Position numbers and translations under genes: made by a program. Positions 12,102-25,400 of a stretch of DNA of 64,000 nt are shown here, in pieces. Position 1 is the first letter of the stretch. Each line of letters starts with the position of its first letter. The notes under the pieces are model-generated. The model made no database searches, was not told where the DNA came from, and saw nothing but the letters and a program-made list of their open reading frames with translations. Origin of the DNA: Takifugu bimaculatus (lineage: Eukaryota > Chordata > Actinopteri > Tetraodontiformes > Tetraodontidae); the NCBI GenBank assembly GCA_004026145.2, contig CP034992.1:4162931-4226930 (forward strand). Direction: 5' to 3'.

Positions 12102-14962
12102 TCATGACCCCACAGTGCAAATGAGAATAACAGCGATGAGAATGATGGCCACAGCAGTAACGATGAGTGCAAGCAGTTTGCAGACCTTGACCCGGCAAAG
12201 GGCAGGCCTCTTTCCGCCGGAGAAGGCCACCGTAGCCTGGGGTGTAGATGTCTTCCATCCAGAACTCCATGTTGTTGGGGTTCAGAGACTCTTCAGCCTG
12301 AGCAGCATTGTGACAAACATTTTAAAACATATTTATATACATATATAAAATCAATCCAAGCCAGTTTTATCCAAGCTATAAATGATTTTGATACGATGTG
12401 GTCTATGTTTGGACCAGTAAAGCTTACTTGTAAACCAACAGGTGTGACCCGTGACTCTCTGTCGTCTACGGTCCATATGGGCCTCCCCCTCCCCTCGACC
12501 ATCCTGGGGTCCACCATCTTCCCAGAGATGAGCCCACCTGACATTTTGCTTTCTTTTTGGTGGAACAGAGATGAGTTAAACACCTGTTCCACCAGGTTGG
12601 AGGACTTTTGGGAGATAAGGTTAGCTGTGCTGCCTGTCTGGTCTGCCTGAAAAGAAAACGGAGGTTTCCTTTTTAATGTAAACCTGACAACACATGCACA
12701 GCTTGAAAGTTCAGGCAAATTTTATCGCAAGAGTAATGAAAAATCTGCCAGTTCTTCTATGCAGCCCACACCACTACATCATTTACTGTTAGGGTTTAAC
12801 CAAACCGCTAAGTGATCTCCACGGGTTGCTAACCAGCCACGTGTGTGGTCTTGGGTCTCTCCAACAGAACACCAACATACTGGTAAGACTAAAGACATGG
12901 TGATTAAATGTTAAGAGAAAAACTAAAAAGGAATCCGATAAAAAAAATTTGAATTACTCTACCTGTCCTTGTGAAGATTTTTCATCTTTGCTTTTAGAGA
13001 AAGACACCGTCCAGTCTCTTGCAGAGGTAGAGACGTTTGCCTGTTTGTCATCAGAGACAATTTTCTCCTCCAGCTGCGTCTTGGAAGCACGGCGAGACGA
13101 AGCGTCCTTCTTTCCTTCTTTCCTGCCCTTTGAATCGGCCTGACTTTTGCTGCTCTCTGTTTTCTCCCCAGGAGCGTTCCATCGGCTCCAGTCCAGACTG
13201 CTGGTGCTGGTCCCTGGGAACAGACGCCCCGATGACAGAGGCTGCGGCTCTGATGAATCAGAAGGCGTTAAAGGGTGGCTCATAAATGAGGAGACCCCAC
13301 TGAGAGGCTCCAGCCATCGCCCAGTGGTGTTCTCCCCTCCCCCACTAATGGGCTGTTGGATCTTTTCATCCAGTCGTTGCAGAGCAGAAAGCACCTGGGA
13401 AATCTCAGACTTTACATCATTTAGTGAATCCAACTGTCGTTCTATCTGGCTCATACGCAGCAGCAGCTTACAGACGCTAGCTTTGAGCCCATCATCGCTG
13501 CTTTCCAGAGAGTGGAAAAGCCTTTGTAGTTGTCCGAGGCGGCCGCGTCTGGCCTCGTGAGTGTCCTGATTCACACCTCCGATGCCATCAGTGGCGTGCA
13601 GGACTCCTGTGGAGCCGCACATGCTTATGTCATCTAAGAAACGAAAGATGGCGCTGATATCGTCATCTGCGAAATCGGGATCATCTAACGAGGTCATGAA
13701 GGACAGGCGATCAGGCGTGGACCAGGCCACGGAGTCGGCGGGGGTCTGGAGGATCCGTCTGAGTTCCCTGAGCCTTAAATATTTCACCTGTACTTGGCAA
13801 TCCACTGTCCTCACTCTCACCCTCGCAGGATTCCCTCACACTGCTGATAGCAGGGGATGACCGTCTGGGGGGTTCCCCGCCTTGTGACTCCATCCCAAAT
13901 CCAGCGGTGCCCCGACCTATCCGATCTTCTAGACTATGACTCTTGTTACTCCAGACCAACTTCTGGTTCTTTGGAGGTTTCAGATGCTGAGGGGACCACT
14001 CTGGGATCGCCCCAGGTCCAAAATAAGTTGAGTCCTGCAGATCATCCAGGCTCTCATGTTTAGTCCGTTGCTCTGGCGACTGGTGAACCATTATCGGTGA
14101 CGGATAAGGATTTGGGATCGCATCGAAACTGTGATGGTTAAAGGCTTTCTGACCCTTACCGGGACTGGGAGACTCGTTGTTGATGGTGACTTGTGGTATC
14201 AGAGGTGGTTGATTGTGAAAGTCCTTCCGAAAGATGTTCCTCCTCTGGTTGACGGATGATGCCTGGTCAGTCTCAAACACATCCATGTGCACTGACTCTC
14301 CACTCGACTCGCTGTCCGTCTCCAGAGGCAGGTAAATGTTCTTCATGTTTTCGCTGAGGACTTGACCAGTCGAGTACAAATGTGTCGTGTGAGGCAAATC
14401 GAAAGACACAGCCCTCGCTCTGATTGGAGGGGAGGAGACGAGGGAGATTGGATCGGGAGGAAGACTACCCCGCTTGCGGACTGAGTAATTTGATCTTGGA
14501 AACAACAAGTGCTGGTCAATAGGTCTGTCGCTGGAGTCAGAGTGGGTGCGTGTCTTTTCTGGACCATAAATATTCATTTGGTGGATTCCAGGCAAAGGAG
14601 GGCCTGGGAATTGGTCGACAGGGAGGACCGTTTGAGCTCTGGTTGGTTGGATGGCTATCATAAGCCACGCCCATCATTTGAATAAGATTGAATATAGTTA
14701 CAATGTCGGCAGCGACGCCTATAGGCGACAGCCCCTGACCTCTGGCACTAACCCTGTCTCTGAAGAGAGTGGCTGGGAAACACGGGTCCCGGCTGGCAGC
14801 AGCAAATAACAAACTCCTGAGCTCAAGAAGGTGCTCCAAGTCAAAGCGGGTACTGACCAAGCGGCAGAGGTCTTGGAAGGAGAGCAGCTGACGCATACTG
14901 GCCAGTTCCTCCAGAATTCCCAGGAGGACATCAGGATATTCCTGCTGCTGCAGGTTATCCAT
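12102..14962 (-). CDS. minar1: Notch2-binding receptor 1 (MINAR1/UBTOR) family, frame-broken
   Basis: Membrane-anchored, largely disordered protein; mammalian MINAR1 binds NOTCH2 and the family (UBTOR) dampens mTOR signalling. Three coding exons: a large one at 14962-12963, then 12646-12428 and 12297-12102, as in human MINAR1. The ordered N-terminal domain has the FPATLF and VAADIVTIFNLIQM motifs. Further conserved blocks are RRNIFRKDFHN, KHESLDDLQDSTYFGP, DDISAIFRFLDD, LVEQVF and WMEDIYTPGY. The C-terminus is a single hydrophobic segment after RVKVCK. About 803 residues once repaired (human 916). The start has a strong Kozak context and lies just inside a splice acceptor (exon start 14972). 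The frame changes near 14650, 13700 and 12210, each by one extra base. Unrepaired, the third shift replaces the membrane anchor with an unrelated tail. Sequence error is likelier than a pseudogene. Which teleost paralogue this is was not settled. Confidence 0.85.
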
Positions 14963-16638
14963 GGCTTATCACCTGAGGACACAGCAGGTAGCCCAAAAGG
15001 TATCACGTTAGGGCCATCCAAAAAACAGAATTACAGAACGACTACAGCCGACCAATAAGATTGTTAATGTGCTCACTTTTGTTAAAGTGTGTAAAATAGC
15101 TTCATTTTATGCTGCCACGTGACTTTGGTTTTGTGAGTTGTCTGCTTAATGCATATTAATGCAATATAAATGACATTTTTAAAAGGTTAGATTCCCTTGA
15201 ATGTCAGTCAGTTTCAGATTTTCTGTAGCAGTCGACTTCTTGAGTTTGCCCTCAGATGGAGAAAGCCCTTTGAGTGTGACTCTGGAAAGTGACCTTGTTT
15301 TTGCACCCTAAAATAACCTACAATCATCTGACTGCTGACGCCATCACACCACTTCTTTACCTTTGCAATTCATTGACATTTTCTAACAGCTGCAGCATGC
15401 ATTGATTTAAACAAATATATCAAAATTATTTCCATGCACCTGAGAATTAAACCGTCTCACGAAGACATAACGGTGTGCCGTGTGCATCGGCTGTTGTATT
15501 TGATGGAGAATTAATGCCGTGGAGGAAATGAAATATGGGTTGCAGATTTTATTTAAAGGTACAGCCAGAGCTCAGCTGCTCCTCAGAGTATTTCCACTTA
15601 CCTGAATTTACAGGATGGACATGACATTTACAGCTTCATTCACAGAAAATGAAAACTCTATAACATCCATATCTATGGCAACGGCGTCATATTGCATAGA
15701 TCCTTAGCGACTCGTGCTGCCATTCTTCTCGCGCGGGCTTCTGTCTTGGTAGCAGCGATGAGAGGACAGTTGAACCAGAAGAGAAAATTAGAAATCAGGT
15801 CATCTTCCCACAAGTCCCTGCAGTCCCCTAAGGGACCTTAAAATACATCCTGAACGGTTCCCCCCTCTCCAAAGATCAGCTACGGCAGAGCAGAGTGCTG
15901 CAACACCTCTAATTGAAGCATTGGAGGACTGACAAAACACTCCTGGCTGGACTCTCACGTGGATGAATGGGTCAGCTCCACAAGCACGCTTTCACAGGAC
16001 TCCAGAGCGATCACTCCTGCCGTTGACCCTATGTATAAAGGTCAGTTTAAAAATTGATGTTAGCAAATTGATACTCCTAAGACTTGAAACTGACAGTAAA
16101 CCATAAAGTGTAGGCTAAATTGACTGCTCCCCTCCCAGACTTTTCACCATTACTTTGCATTAACATCCATAACGGATTCCACTTGAAACCCCATTAGAGG
16201 AAAGGAGACGGGCTTTCACTGCTGAGTACTAGCACTCTGATACAATCACAGCGGACGTCTCTTGATTCAGCTAACAACTCACACAACTGCACATCCATCA
16301 GCCGATTCACCAGGAATCAATGGGGTGAGAAGTGATGGGGCTGTAGCTATAATGTATTACCAACAGGACTCAAAGGTGAAAAAGAAGATCAAGCTTTCAG
16401 AAAATAAACTGTATTTTAAATCAATTTGATGATACATGAATTTAACAGACTTCAAACTTTTATAAATGAGGTTAAGGCTTGAGTTACAGAAGAGTACCGA
16501 CAGATATGGAGGCATTATTATATTAACAAAGTAAATGTTGAATTAAAAACCAGTCTGCCAGATAAAATACAAAGTTGCCCCTCAATAAAAGCAGCTGGGA
16601 TTAAGTTACATGAAATTAAGATTTCCGAATGAGAAATA
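14963..16638 (-). other. minar1 5' region with a likely non-coding first exon
   Basis: On the minus strand a perfect CAG|GTAAGT donor ends an exon at 15602 and a pyrimidine-rich acceptor opens the coding exon at 14972. An untranslated first exon of minar1 joined over a roughly 630 bp intron is therefore likely; human MINAR1 also has a non-coding first exon. The remainder up to the evc stop at 16639 contains no coding signal. It should include the evc 3' untranslated region. Confidence 0.45.
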
Positions 16639-19600
16639 CTAATTTCGAGATTCTCCTTCTCGCTTCTTGGGTTTTGTTTTCAACACTTGAGTGACAACAG
16701 TGGGAGTCAGCGAAGGATTCAAGGCCGGATCCAGTGCTGGGTTGAGGGCGAGCAGATCCAGAACTGCGACGCCATCATTACCTGCAGGAGAATGACATGA
16801 TGAAGCACTGAGACACACTCGCATGTCCATGTTCTTACTGTAGGCAGTGAAAGTGCTGACCAGTGTTGTCCTCCTCACAGCTTTCGTCTGGATCTAAACT
16901 GTGCACAGAAACCCGAGCCAAGGCTGCCAGCTCCTTTATGAAGCTTTCTTCTTCCTCCTAATGGACATAGAAACACAGCGCTGAGAGGAAATACCACTGC
17001 AGGCCTGTAAGTCATGTGATGGCCCATTTACACAGTAAAAGCAAAGAGGGCAGGAAACAAACTAACCAGCAGCTGTGCTTTAATTCTCTCCATAGTCTGA
17101 CCCTGGGCAACTTTCTTTTTCCTCAGTTCCTCAAATATTGTCTCCTGTTCTAGATCACACTGCTCCAGCACCTTTCTCTTGTGGTTTTCCACCCTGGTAA
17201 TCATAAAAAAGACCAATCTGCTTCACTCATAATACACGTTGTACATCCCAACGTTATGTGCTGACTGTTGTTACCGATGTTGGAACTCAGCAGAGGTGGG
17301 TTTCTTGCTCCAGTTCAGCAGCTCCCTGAGCAACGATGTGTGCTGCCCATGCTGGTCGTGTTCATCTTACCCCACAGAAATAAAGATTAAAGAAAGAACT
17401 ATCCCATCTGATGGAGGACTGAAGGTCATGACCTTACCTTGGCTTTTGCTGGACCAACTGTGACGCAAAGGTTTGGTCACATCCTGCAGGTTGGAATGGT
17501 AGCTTTGAACCAATGCGGTGAGGGAATCTTTGGTTACATACACGCTCTCCGAGACAGCCTCAGTCAGGTGGCGCTTTTAAAAAAAAATACATACCTTGTA
17601 TAAAGCTGATGATACTGACAACTGATGCAAATGCTGGAGTATCCAAAAAGCTATTTTACAGGACTTAACAGACTCCTTCTTGCAAAGACACAGCAGAAAC
17701 TCGAACCTTAAAGCTGGTGTCCTGTTTGAGAGCAGATTGTGATTCAGTCTCCATCTGTTGCTGGATGGAGTGGCTCAAGGCGTTGCCTAGCACCAGCTGT
17801 GCATGGTTCTGAAGAAGTTCTGTCCCTGTTTCCAGCTCAGACAGGAATTCTTGCTGGTAGCTGTGGCTCACCAGGAGGCTCTCTGGGCCCAGGTGCTTCT
17901 CTGCCAGGCTGGCAATGTTGTTCTATGATCGATATGGGGAATGTGCTTAATATGTGATAAACTTCATCTACGACACTGTGAATTTTAGAGTTCCTTCTCC
18001 CACCTTGAGAGCTGAGTCGGCACATGACTGGATGTGCTCAGGAGTCCTCAATTATTACAGCTCTGAAATCAGTCTGAGCGAGTGCCTTCAGCTTAGACAG
18101 CCTCATTTCCTGCAGCAGGTGCAGACAAAAGTGTCTGACCACAAAGGACCTCTGCACTGCTGCCAAAAGGTGCTCATGTTTCTCCTCGATCAAACGACCC
18201 ACTTGGCTGAAAGAAGATTGTGTTGCATTGCATCAAGGAAATTCCCTGACATTGATTTGCTTCACCACAGAACACAAGCGTGTGATGTAGACACACACAA
18301 TAAAGTGTGATGTCATTGTTGGAGTGGGCTTGTTACTACTGGTAATAGCATTTGAGAGGGGCTGTGTAAATTCACCTGCTGAGTGTATAGCTCTGTCTGG
18401 TTACCATTGCCTTCAGAATCTTGGCCTGCTGAACCTTCAGATGTTTGAGACAGTTCTGCACCAGAGCCATCTCCTCGCTCCACACCTACAAAACAACAAA
18501 AAAACATCAAGGTCTAATCTTACTGAGGGTTTACTAGCTGTTCGCTACCTTCCCCTCTTCGTTCAGCTGAGCTGTCATCGCCTCTAGTTGCTGCTTCATG
18601 TCCTCTTCTGCTTGCTGTAAGTGCTCAGCCAGGCCCTGCTCCAAAGTCCCCCACAGCTCCTCACAGCACTGAGCAGACAGGTTTGACTGAGCTGGGACTG
18701 AGCTGATAAATACGCCCTTGGCTAGCTCTCTGAACCTCTTGGACCAGGACATACGGAGCTTCTGTAGATAACAAAAAAGCATCTTGTAATGATCATTCTC
18801 TATCCACGCCATACAAGATAAGGCACTGGCCCATTTTTCTAACCTTCCAGTGGTCACAGAGGTTTTCAGCCATTCTGCTGTCCTGCTGGAGCTCCAGTTC
18901 TCTAATCTGCTGCCTGTGTTTCATCAGTAGATCTTCGTAGGCCTGGAAGAAAGGTTAAACTGATGGTCCACTGTTGATGTACAGTAGTTCGTGACGTCGG
19001 CAGATATGGAGAGCTGAGGGATTCTGACCTTCGTGAACTGCTGCAGGTCACACTCAGCCTTTCTATTTTCAAGGAGTTGGCTCTTCTCCTTTGACTGGCT
19101 CCTCAAAAGCTTCTTTCTCTTTGACTCCATCCTGCTACATTTTTCATTCAGCAGCTCTTTGGTCTTTCTTGTGCATTCTGAAAGGTGGTAATTAACACTG
19201 CAGATTACTCAAGACTATGAAGCGTTTAGTCTGTCCATTTGCCTTGATCAAGACTTTCACTGAATTCCTTAAATCAGTGAGAGGGAAGTTCATTCCAATC
19301 TACCTTACCCTCATTGCATGTTTGAAGGGCTTCATTGAGAGTTGTCTGCACCTCTGAAAGTATTGTTTCCATGTCACTAAAAGTCAACGCATCATTGCTC
19401 GTTAGCTGCTCCATCATTGTAACTATTAATCCCAGCCTCAGAGACACTTCCTGCTTCAGTAATGCAGGCTGGGACTGAAGAAGCCCCATCAGCTCCTCCC
19501 ACCACAGCAACCTCTGCTGAATCCTCTACGCATGGGAAATCACACGGGTCACAATTCATTTTTTTAATGAGTAAAGTTCTTCTTGTGACAAAACTAACTG

Positions 19601-21589
19601 CTTCTGTACCTTTAGATCAGCTTCCTGTATGTTCTTCAGGCATTTCTCCACCAATAAAAGTGCCTGAATGGTAGAAATAATCATTTCTTGGGCTTCAGCT
19701 GGAGAGACGACACTGGTTTTCTTCAAAATATGTTGGCACAAGTCTTCCACCTGCTTGCTAAAACGTTTTGACTAAAAAAAAATATATATATAAATATTAA
19801 AATAAGATGTGTGTTTTAATGAAAAAAAGAGATTAGCATCAAGTCTGTGTAACATTTGGCTTTTACCACTTGTAGGCCACTTTCAAGAAGGTCTTTGTGA
19901 GTTCTCTCTATTTCCTCCAAAGTACAGGACAAATCATCGTTCTTTTCACCGGCATTGAGTCCAGAAGACAAAGCTTTCTTTAGCTCACTCAGCTGCTACA
20001 ATTAAAACAAGTGCATTTAAATCATTTACAAGCTACATTTCAAAACAACTTTTGACTGACAATGAAAAACTATCATTTTTAAAACAGCGATACACTTCTA
20101 TCTATCTCAAAAAGCTGACTACACTCAAAAAGGGACCGCAGGACGTGAGCCCCTGCAACTGTTGCAACAAGTGAATTGATAATGGAAAAGAAAGAAATAA
20201 AGAAGAACAATAAAACGCACAAATAGAGATTTTGTAAAAGCTGTACCTTTTCTTGCATTTGAAGAAGATTCTTGGAGCAGTCCACATTATTTTTGGGAAA
20301 TTGACGGTTTAAAATCATTTTCAAAACCTGAAGAAAAAGCTGTTGCAGGAAAAAAGGGATATATATATTTATTTATTTTTTTTAAAGTATAAACTATTTG
20401 AGCACATACATGACAAATAGTTCATGTCAACATTATAGGGAATTAAAGAACTAACCAGACATTTGTCTTCATGAAGCTGGAAACAATGTTGTTGTATCTC
20501 TTGCAAGGCCAAACAATAAAGACTGATTCTACCTTCGAAACTGCAAAGACAAGAAGGCTCACCACCAGAATTCTATCTGCTGTGCATCCATTCAGGGCGC
20601 ACGTTAGCTGCAGGAACTTGATCTTAATATTTCTAAAGCACTGCATTTTACCTTGACTGTGTCAGCGTGTGGGGGTAGTGAGAGACTCTTGTGAAGCTCT
20701 GGTTCTGCAGGCATTTAGGCACCAGCGACGAAGAGACAAACTGACTGCTGTCATCATTATCCTGCTCTTGACTCAGAGACTCTCCATCCGAGGGTGCGGA
20801 TGAGTCCTCATTAGGCAGGGCTGGCAACTTTGAGCGCTCACATAGCGATGGATTGGAGGCTCCATCTGCTAAAGGCTGACAGGTTACAGGCAGCATTGCG
20901 GTGTAATACCAGCAGACAGTCAGACGTTATTTGCACAAATGATGGCAGAGGTTTAAGTCTGCGGTATAATATATGTATGCATGCAGTGCAGGCTGTGGCA
21001 CGCTTACTCTGTATTTTTGGTTGATGGGATAAACCACCTTTGCTCTGGTTGCAAATGCAGCAACATCACTGTTCATGGGTGTCGGCCTCTTCTCCTGGAA
21101 TATTGGGGAGGGAAAGAATTAGATGCTTTGTTCTCAGAAGTAGACACTGCAAACCATTGCAGCCTGCAACTTCATAGTTGAAGTAACCTAGTGAAGACTT
21201 TATCTGAGGTTTAACATGAATACTTTATCGTCGGTCCCGCTTGCAGGCCCTTTTCTGCTGTTGCTCACGCAGTCACTTGGGTTGTTGTCCACCGCCCCAT
21301 CATCTGGATCGAGCAGGCGCCTGGCGTTGTAACCCTGTCAAGATGCCAGGGGATAAACACACCCGGAGCTGGAATGCGATGGAATGCAAGCCTTGTGTTA
21401 CTCGCTTACTTGTCTCGTCAACAGCAGATGTTTCAGACAGTAGGTGTAGAGAAGAGCCGCGGCCAATAGCCCCGAAAGCCCTCCGCAAACTGTGGCCACG
21501 GTCAGCAGCCCCGTGTAGATGTGAAGAGACTCGGCGAAACTGACCAGCACGTCAGTGCCGCACTCCGTTATCGGCTCTCGGTTGGACAT
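16639..21589 (-). CDS. evc: Ellis-van Creveld protein EVC
   Basis: Single-pass protein of the EvC zone at the base of primary cilia. With EVC2 it binds active Smoothened and relays Hedgehog signals to GLI. Twenty exons were traced with matching phases, from 21589-21410 (start and membrane segment, residues about 27-50) through 21334-21224, 21094-21008 and 20875-20652 to the last exons 17193-17067, 16957-16861 and 16781-16639. This gives about 952 residues (human 992). Hallmarks are VVYPINQKYR followed by PLADGASNPSL, close to human, and then a long run of charged coiled coils. The C-terminal part has EEEESFIKELAALARV, matching human FISELAALARV. Exon 14 (18206-18004) holds one surplus base near 18035-18050; without repair the frame stops at VIIEDS. 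The gene is head to head with evc2, as in mammals. Confidence 0.93.
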
Positions 21590-22414
21590 TCTTCCATTAA
21601 AATGGGAAACATACCGATAAAAGGAGGTTTCAGCTGCAGCATTGAGCTAACATCGAAGTTAGCTCAAACCCCTCCAGCTCGTTAGAAGCAGCCCAGAGGA
21701 GATAGTCCCACCTAAGTTTGTGGGTATCAAACGATTTTTCCATGTTAAATGTGGTACAGAAGGAGATACCACTGACCTAACGTCGATAAAACTTTTCCAT
21801 TAAAGTTTTCCCCATAGATACGGATTGTAAATATTTTTTACCTACGAGTGGGCAGATTTTTGAAAAGTCGAAAGTGGGGTAAAAACAGTAAAGTAACGAG
21901 AATAAGACCTGGAAATATGAAAAATATTCTTTCAGTATAAAACCACAACAATGCTTAATAAATTGACAATTTATCAATTTTACCCCACATATGAATTAAA
22001 TTAAGGGGACATTTCATGCAGTACTGAAATGTTCCATTTTTTGTGTATATTATTGTATGTTTTCAATTCCCTTCTGCGGGCTTTTATTTTGAAAGCAAGA
22101 TGCGGAAATAACTACACGTACTTTTCTTGTTTTGACGCTCATCGGTTCAATTATTCGTTTTCCCAAAAGTTTGGAAGTGTTTCCGAACTCGATCTTCGGC
22201 GGTGATGCCTGTGGATTTTGTACTCCGATATTTTTTAAAACCTTTTGAAAAACTTAGGCGTGCAAGTAACATGCTCTTGTTCGTCCGGTACTGGTCCATT
22301 TGCTGTTTTTCAAAGAAGGAAAAGGGACTTGAACGACGGCCACATCCAGAAGCAATGCAGCCCGTTAGCTAGCGGCTCCCGCCCGGTGGTGAGGCTGGCA
22401 CACCGACCTTACGA
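21590..22414. promoter_or_regulatory. Bidirectional evc/evc2 promoter region
   Basis: About 0.8 kb separates the two divergent start codons, so this stretch must contain both promoters and 5' untranslated regions. It is AT-rich in its middle and shows no classic TATA box that I would trust. A shared promoter is established for mammalian EVC/EVC2 and would explain how the two partners are co-expressed. Confidence 0.6.
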
Positions 22415-25400
22415 ATGCTTCTCGGACACTTAAACGCCAACAATGTCGCGGTATTGTGCTTGGTGGTGTCTGTTCAGGTGCTATGTTGGCTACCACCTCT
22501 TTTACTTTTGGACTGGCGTCACAATGTAACCGGTGTTTTGGAGCACATCCCGGGACATTTGGAGTGTTGCGACTGCTGCGGGTCGGGACGCACCAAACCG
22601 GGCGACATCTCTGTCGGACGTGCAGGTATGGAAATACAGCAGGATTTATAGTTGGACAGTCGGGTTGTTGAAGTTTGGCTGAGTTTACATACTCATGGCG
22701 TGACTATATTCTGCTGGTTGGTCACTTGATGGATAACGTTTCTTCCATTTACCAGAGTTGCTCCAGAGTCCAAATTACGCAACATCATCACGAGTGCTCA
22801 TTGCTTCGGAAGGATGGTAAGTTCTTCATCTCCTGCTAAACACCTATCAGTAATTGGGAGGAAGCACACAATGGTCAACTCAAATCCGAATCCTACATCT
22901 TGTAATAAACCTCAGGTACGATGGCGAGGAAGGATTCTGCACTTTCTCCAGTCTCTTCAGCGGCTGTTGATCCATGGCAACACTCCTTTTCCAAATCATT
23001 GGGCTTCATGTCCAAAATCTTACACCTCCAAAGCCGCAGAAGGACCCTGACCAGACATAATTCAGGCCTCTCTCTTCCTCAGGTGCGAGCAATGCTAATG
23101 CCGTGCATGGCCTTTCTTTTAGCTCTTCAGTTGTTCATAGGTGCCGTAGTGTCTTGGAAGGATGGTGTGTGGGATGATGCTCTCTTGAATCGTTCTGCAG
23201 GTTCAAAGCGTGGCGCCATCCTTTGCGTTTGGCATCAAGTTTCATAAGTGTGCGCAGGTACGCCAGTCTGACCTTTTATATTCTGCACCCTCCAGGAAGA
23301 GTTGTATGTTCTCAGTTAATACTGTTTGTCTCCAGCTGAAGCTCGGCAGCGAGCCTCCGCAGCTGACATTTTACTTGATGATAGACAACTCGGGCCCTGC
23401 GGGGGGCAGCGGCACCAACCTGTCTCAAGTGGCCATTCGGGATTCCACCTCTGGAATAGTTCCCATAAGAACTGAAGGCAGGGTGGTGGAAAGAGGCTAC
23501 CAGACGTTTGCCATTGATTCACTGTCAGGTAAGTGCAGAAGTGAAAATGTCACGGGTTTAACTTTTATCTTCTTGCTCCATCTGGACTAAATTTTAATCT
23601 CTTTATTGACCTTTTTTTTCCCCCAGCTGGATCCCAAGTTATTGTCAATTACACCGCTCAAATAAGGAGTCATAAGATTGAAGTTCTGGACCTTCCGGCT
23701 TTCCTTACCTTTTCTAATGCCTCACAGGTATTTATTTCTTTATGTGTTTTTGAACTGAGTGGAAACGGTACAAAGGCAACTGTGTTTTCTCAACTTCATA
23801 GAATGATGTCAGCATGTTTGGACCGTTGACGACTAATCTAACCCTGAGAGTGAACTCAACTGACAGGGTAAACGGCGTTCTGTCAATGGAAACACACCGC
23901 CATCTTTTCATGTTTTTTTCATGTTTTGTTCTTTTAGTGCTCACGTTTTAGATTCATCCCAACCACAGTGCTCATTTTGCTGGATTTGTTGTGGGATTCT
24001 TTGTCACGATAGTCCTGCTGTCTCTGGGCTTTCTGGCCATGAATCTAACAGGTTCCAGAACCAGACTGAACCTTCTTCAACAGAGAGTATAAAATAATGG
24101 CTTTTATTCTCATCAAATAACAAAATAAAACAGTATTTCCCCCCCTGTTAGGTGCAAATATCCAGTAGGTTAAATTGAAATATTATGTGTCATGTTGTCA
24201 AAGAGTAGTAGTGTAAGAGTTGTAACTAAAACTATTGTGCGCGTGTGTAATTCAGAGAAAAAGAGAAGATTCAGACCCAGATGATGCCGATTGCAACATA
24301 GACGAGACTATAAAAGAGGAGGCTGCATTTGAAGACAAGATTGTGGATACGATGGTACTGGAGGAGCCCCAGAACATGTATCAGAGTTTAGAGAAGTAAG
24401 GAGATTTGAAATGAGGATTAAAAGAATTCACTCAATGACTAATATGATGTACCAGGGACGGGTGCTTAACTCTGATTTTAACCCACAAGCCTTGAAATGT
24501 CTACACTGCTGCGCGCCACCAACAACATGGAGGCTACCCGGATTCAGATCTACAAGGATGTGATGTCTTCATTGCTTGGCGGCCTGCTGTCCCAGGGTCA
24601 CGCCAGCATGCAGACCCAGCAGAGGCTGCTCAGTGTGCTCTACGGGCAGCTGCTGGGCATGGAGGGCCGTCTGAAGGAGGAGAGAGCGGCTCGCATGGCC
24701 GCACTGGCCAATCAGTGCAACCTGGAGTCCCGGGAAGAAATGGAAGCTGAGCATCACAGAGAAACTGCAGAGAAGGCTCAAGCTGAGCTGCTGTACAAAC
24801 AGGCAGACCAACAGGTGATACACGCTCTCAGCCCCCTTTTTTTAACCTATAAATGTATTAATTTTTGTGTTTTTTGGATAAAATATTGAAGTTCTCTCAG
24901 TGAATGTGTGAGCGTATCAGAATACTGTTTGTTTGCTTGTAAAACTATTGAAACGTGTCCCAGGAGCTCCTCCGCTGCAGTGTCCTCCTGGAGAAGCTGC
25001 ACAAGCTGAGACAGAGTCGGCTCCAGGCCAAGCTGTTGGTGCAGCATGAAGAAGCCTCAGCGAAGGTCCAGAGGCAGATCATTGAGTGGCGCCGGGTGGA
25101 ACTGCACAAAATCTTCTCTGAAGAACTGGAGGAGGCCACCCGGATGGGTGAAATGGAGAGGAGCACAGCCAAGAGTCTTCAGCACGAATATTTTGACTGT
25201 CAAGTGAGATTTGTACATGTGACAGATGCATAAAGAATATGAACCATTTTAAACATTACTTATTTCCTCTCCAGGATCATCTAGAGGAAGTCCTGGATGT
25301 GGTTCTTGCCAATCAGCGTTATGTGTTGGCTGAGCGCCATGCCCAGAGGAAGTTCTTGGTTCACAGCCTTCACAGCCTCAACAGCCTCATTTCTGACACC

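Noticed and set aside
13700..14660. Short introns explaining the minar1 frame changes
   Set aside because: Possible GT-AG pairs around the shifts are only 14-35 bp apart, below any workable vertebrate intron size, and the human exon is uninterrupted.
12102..14962. Programmed ribosomal frameshifting in minar1
   Set aside because: No slippery heptamer with a downstream structure is evident, and the same kind of shift occurs in three unrelated neighbours.
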